Below the pieces are notes generated by a model. That model saw only the letters and a list, made by a program, of their open reading frames with translations, had not been told where the DNA came from and did no database searches. A program made the position numbers and the translations under genes. From contig NZ_BIFQ01000001.1 of NCBI RefSeq assembly GCF_003967515.1, forward strand, positions 4,402,001 to 4,466,000: DNA of 64,000 bases, written 5' to 3'. Every line of letters starts with the position of its first letter. Position 1 is the first letter of the stretch. The stretch is from Dictyobacter aurantiacus (GTDB lineage: Bacteria; Chloroflexota; Ktedonobacteria; Ktedonobacterales; Ktedonobacteraceae). Positions 63,638 to 64,000 of the stretch are shown here, one piece after another.

Positions 63638-64000
63638 ATGGCTCGGCAGAGGAAAAAGAGCGTTCGTGGTGGTGGCACCGTCTTTCAACGGAAAGATGGT
63701 CGCTGGGAAGCAAGGTTTAAGGTAGAGGAAACTGGCAAGTATAAGTCTCTGTACGCTACCACAGAAAAAGAAGCGTACAAGCTTCTCGAAGAGGCAAGGC
63801 TGCAGCAGAGGCAAGGAGTACTCGCAACTGGCCCCCAACAATCGTTGAAAGATTTTCTGGAATATTGGTTAGAGGATGTCGAAAAGCCGACCGTCGGCGT
63901 AAGTGCGTATATTGGCAATCGTATTGCCATTCGTAAGTATCTTATACCGGGGCTGGGGCATATCAAACTTCAAAAGCTGACAGCACATCAGTTGCAAGTG
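63638..64000 (+). CDS. int: Tyrosine recombinase / integrase, N-terminal part (cut by window edge)
   Basis: 121 residues visible from ATG 63638, with GGAGGTG upstream; the frame continues past the edge. The N-terminal AP2-like arm-binding domain (GGGTVFQRKDGRWEARFK ... YKSLYATTEKEAYKLL) and the start of the SAM-like core-binding domain (LKDFLEYWLEDVEK, GHIKLQKLTAHQLQV) match phage-type integrases. The catalytic domain with the R-H-R-Y residues is outside the window. Its attachment site should lie further right. Confidence 0.88.
   Translation, partial: MARQRKKSVRGGGTVFQRKDGRWEARFKVEETGKYKSLYATTEKEAYKLLEEARLQQRQGVLATGPQQSLKDFLEYWLEDVEKPTVGVSAYIGNRIAIRKYLIPGLGHIKLQKLTAHQLQV

Overview
The window reads as chromosome from a Ktedonobacteria-like member of the Chloroflexota. 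This is inferred from gene content, not from a marker gene: long multi-domain signalling proteins, Ser/Thr kinases with extracytoplasmic domains, a bacteriophytochrome cluster, a 7Fe ferredoxin, Tat-exported DUF1800/DUF1501 proteins and moderately GC-rich DNA. There is no rRNA and no intact tRNA, so the placement is tentative. Layout: 1-3.4 kb, minus strand, holds recN (cut by the left edge), nadK and an HD-type tRNA nucleotidyltransferase. 3.7-11.5 kb, plus strand, holds an FHA-PrsW fusion, then a 2-oxoacid dehydrogenase set (E1 alpha, E1 beta, E2) with lipoyl synthase, a hydrolase and a receiver protein. 11.9-14.9 kb holds the DUF1800/DUF1501 pair. 15.3-21.4 kb is a light/two-component module: bacteriophytochrome kinase, stand-alone receiver, receiver-kinase and receiver-PAS-kinase-receiver. 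22-30 kb holds a sodium:solute symporter with its DUF3311 partner, a Pro/Thr-rich surface protein, an HD-GYP phosphodiesterase and a SigA-like sigma factor. 30.8-49.6 kb holds a HEAT-like protein, a flavin oxidoreductase, DUF1015, two related kinases (one a pseudokinase fused to a Rieske domain), an M29 peptidase, ferredoxin, BI-1, thioredoxin, GntR, a TPR protein, a fused MntA-HepT protein and moaDE. 

The intergenic spaces of this core part carry an unusual repeat family: long, perfectly matched hairpins (20 to 36 bp arms) whose apical GC-rich core is shared (GGCGC-loop-GCGCC) but whose outer arms differ at every locus. They are often accompanied by a conserved motif that starts GCGGCCGCG and continues AGCGGACGCGCGTGC. 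At 37.9 kb one outer arm is the end of a coding sequence, which suggests the arms arise by local inverted duplication. 

From about 49.65 kb to the right edge the window is an accessory island with lower GC in places, short genes, strong AGGAGGTG-type ribosome sites and many terminators. It begins with integration scars: three diverged direct repeats starting TTGTCCAGT at 49.68, 51.37 and 52.86 kb, and a decayed tRNA-Gln fragment at 49.95 kb. The repeats delimit a HEAT-like gene and a remarkable gene encoding an ECF sigma factor fused to ClpA/C-type N-terminal repeats and a ClpX-type zinc ribbon. The body is an integrative element: an HTH protein divergent from a strong promoter with AATAACAGTTATT operators, a roughly 400-nt non-coding structured stretch, a lytic transglycosylase, a protein with a tandemly duplicated domain, a polytopic membrane protein, a primase-like protein with a CHC2-type zinc finger, several tiny low-GC membrane proteins on the opposite strand, and a terminal rep-xis-int module. 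That module order recalls the actinomycete integrative elements (pSAM2 type). The far attachment site and most of the integrase lie outside the window; no relaxase, FtsK/TraSA-type translocase or CRISPR array is visible. 

The best candidates for something undescribed are the sigma-ClpN-zinc ribbon fusion in its repeat-bounded cassette, the pseudokinase-Rieske fusion, the hairpin family, and the non-coding RNA region of the island.
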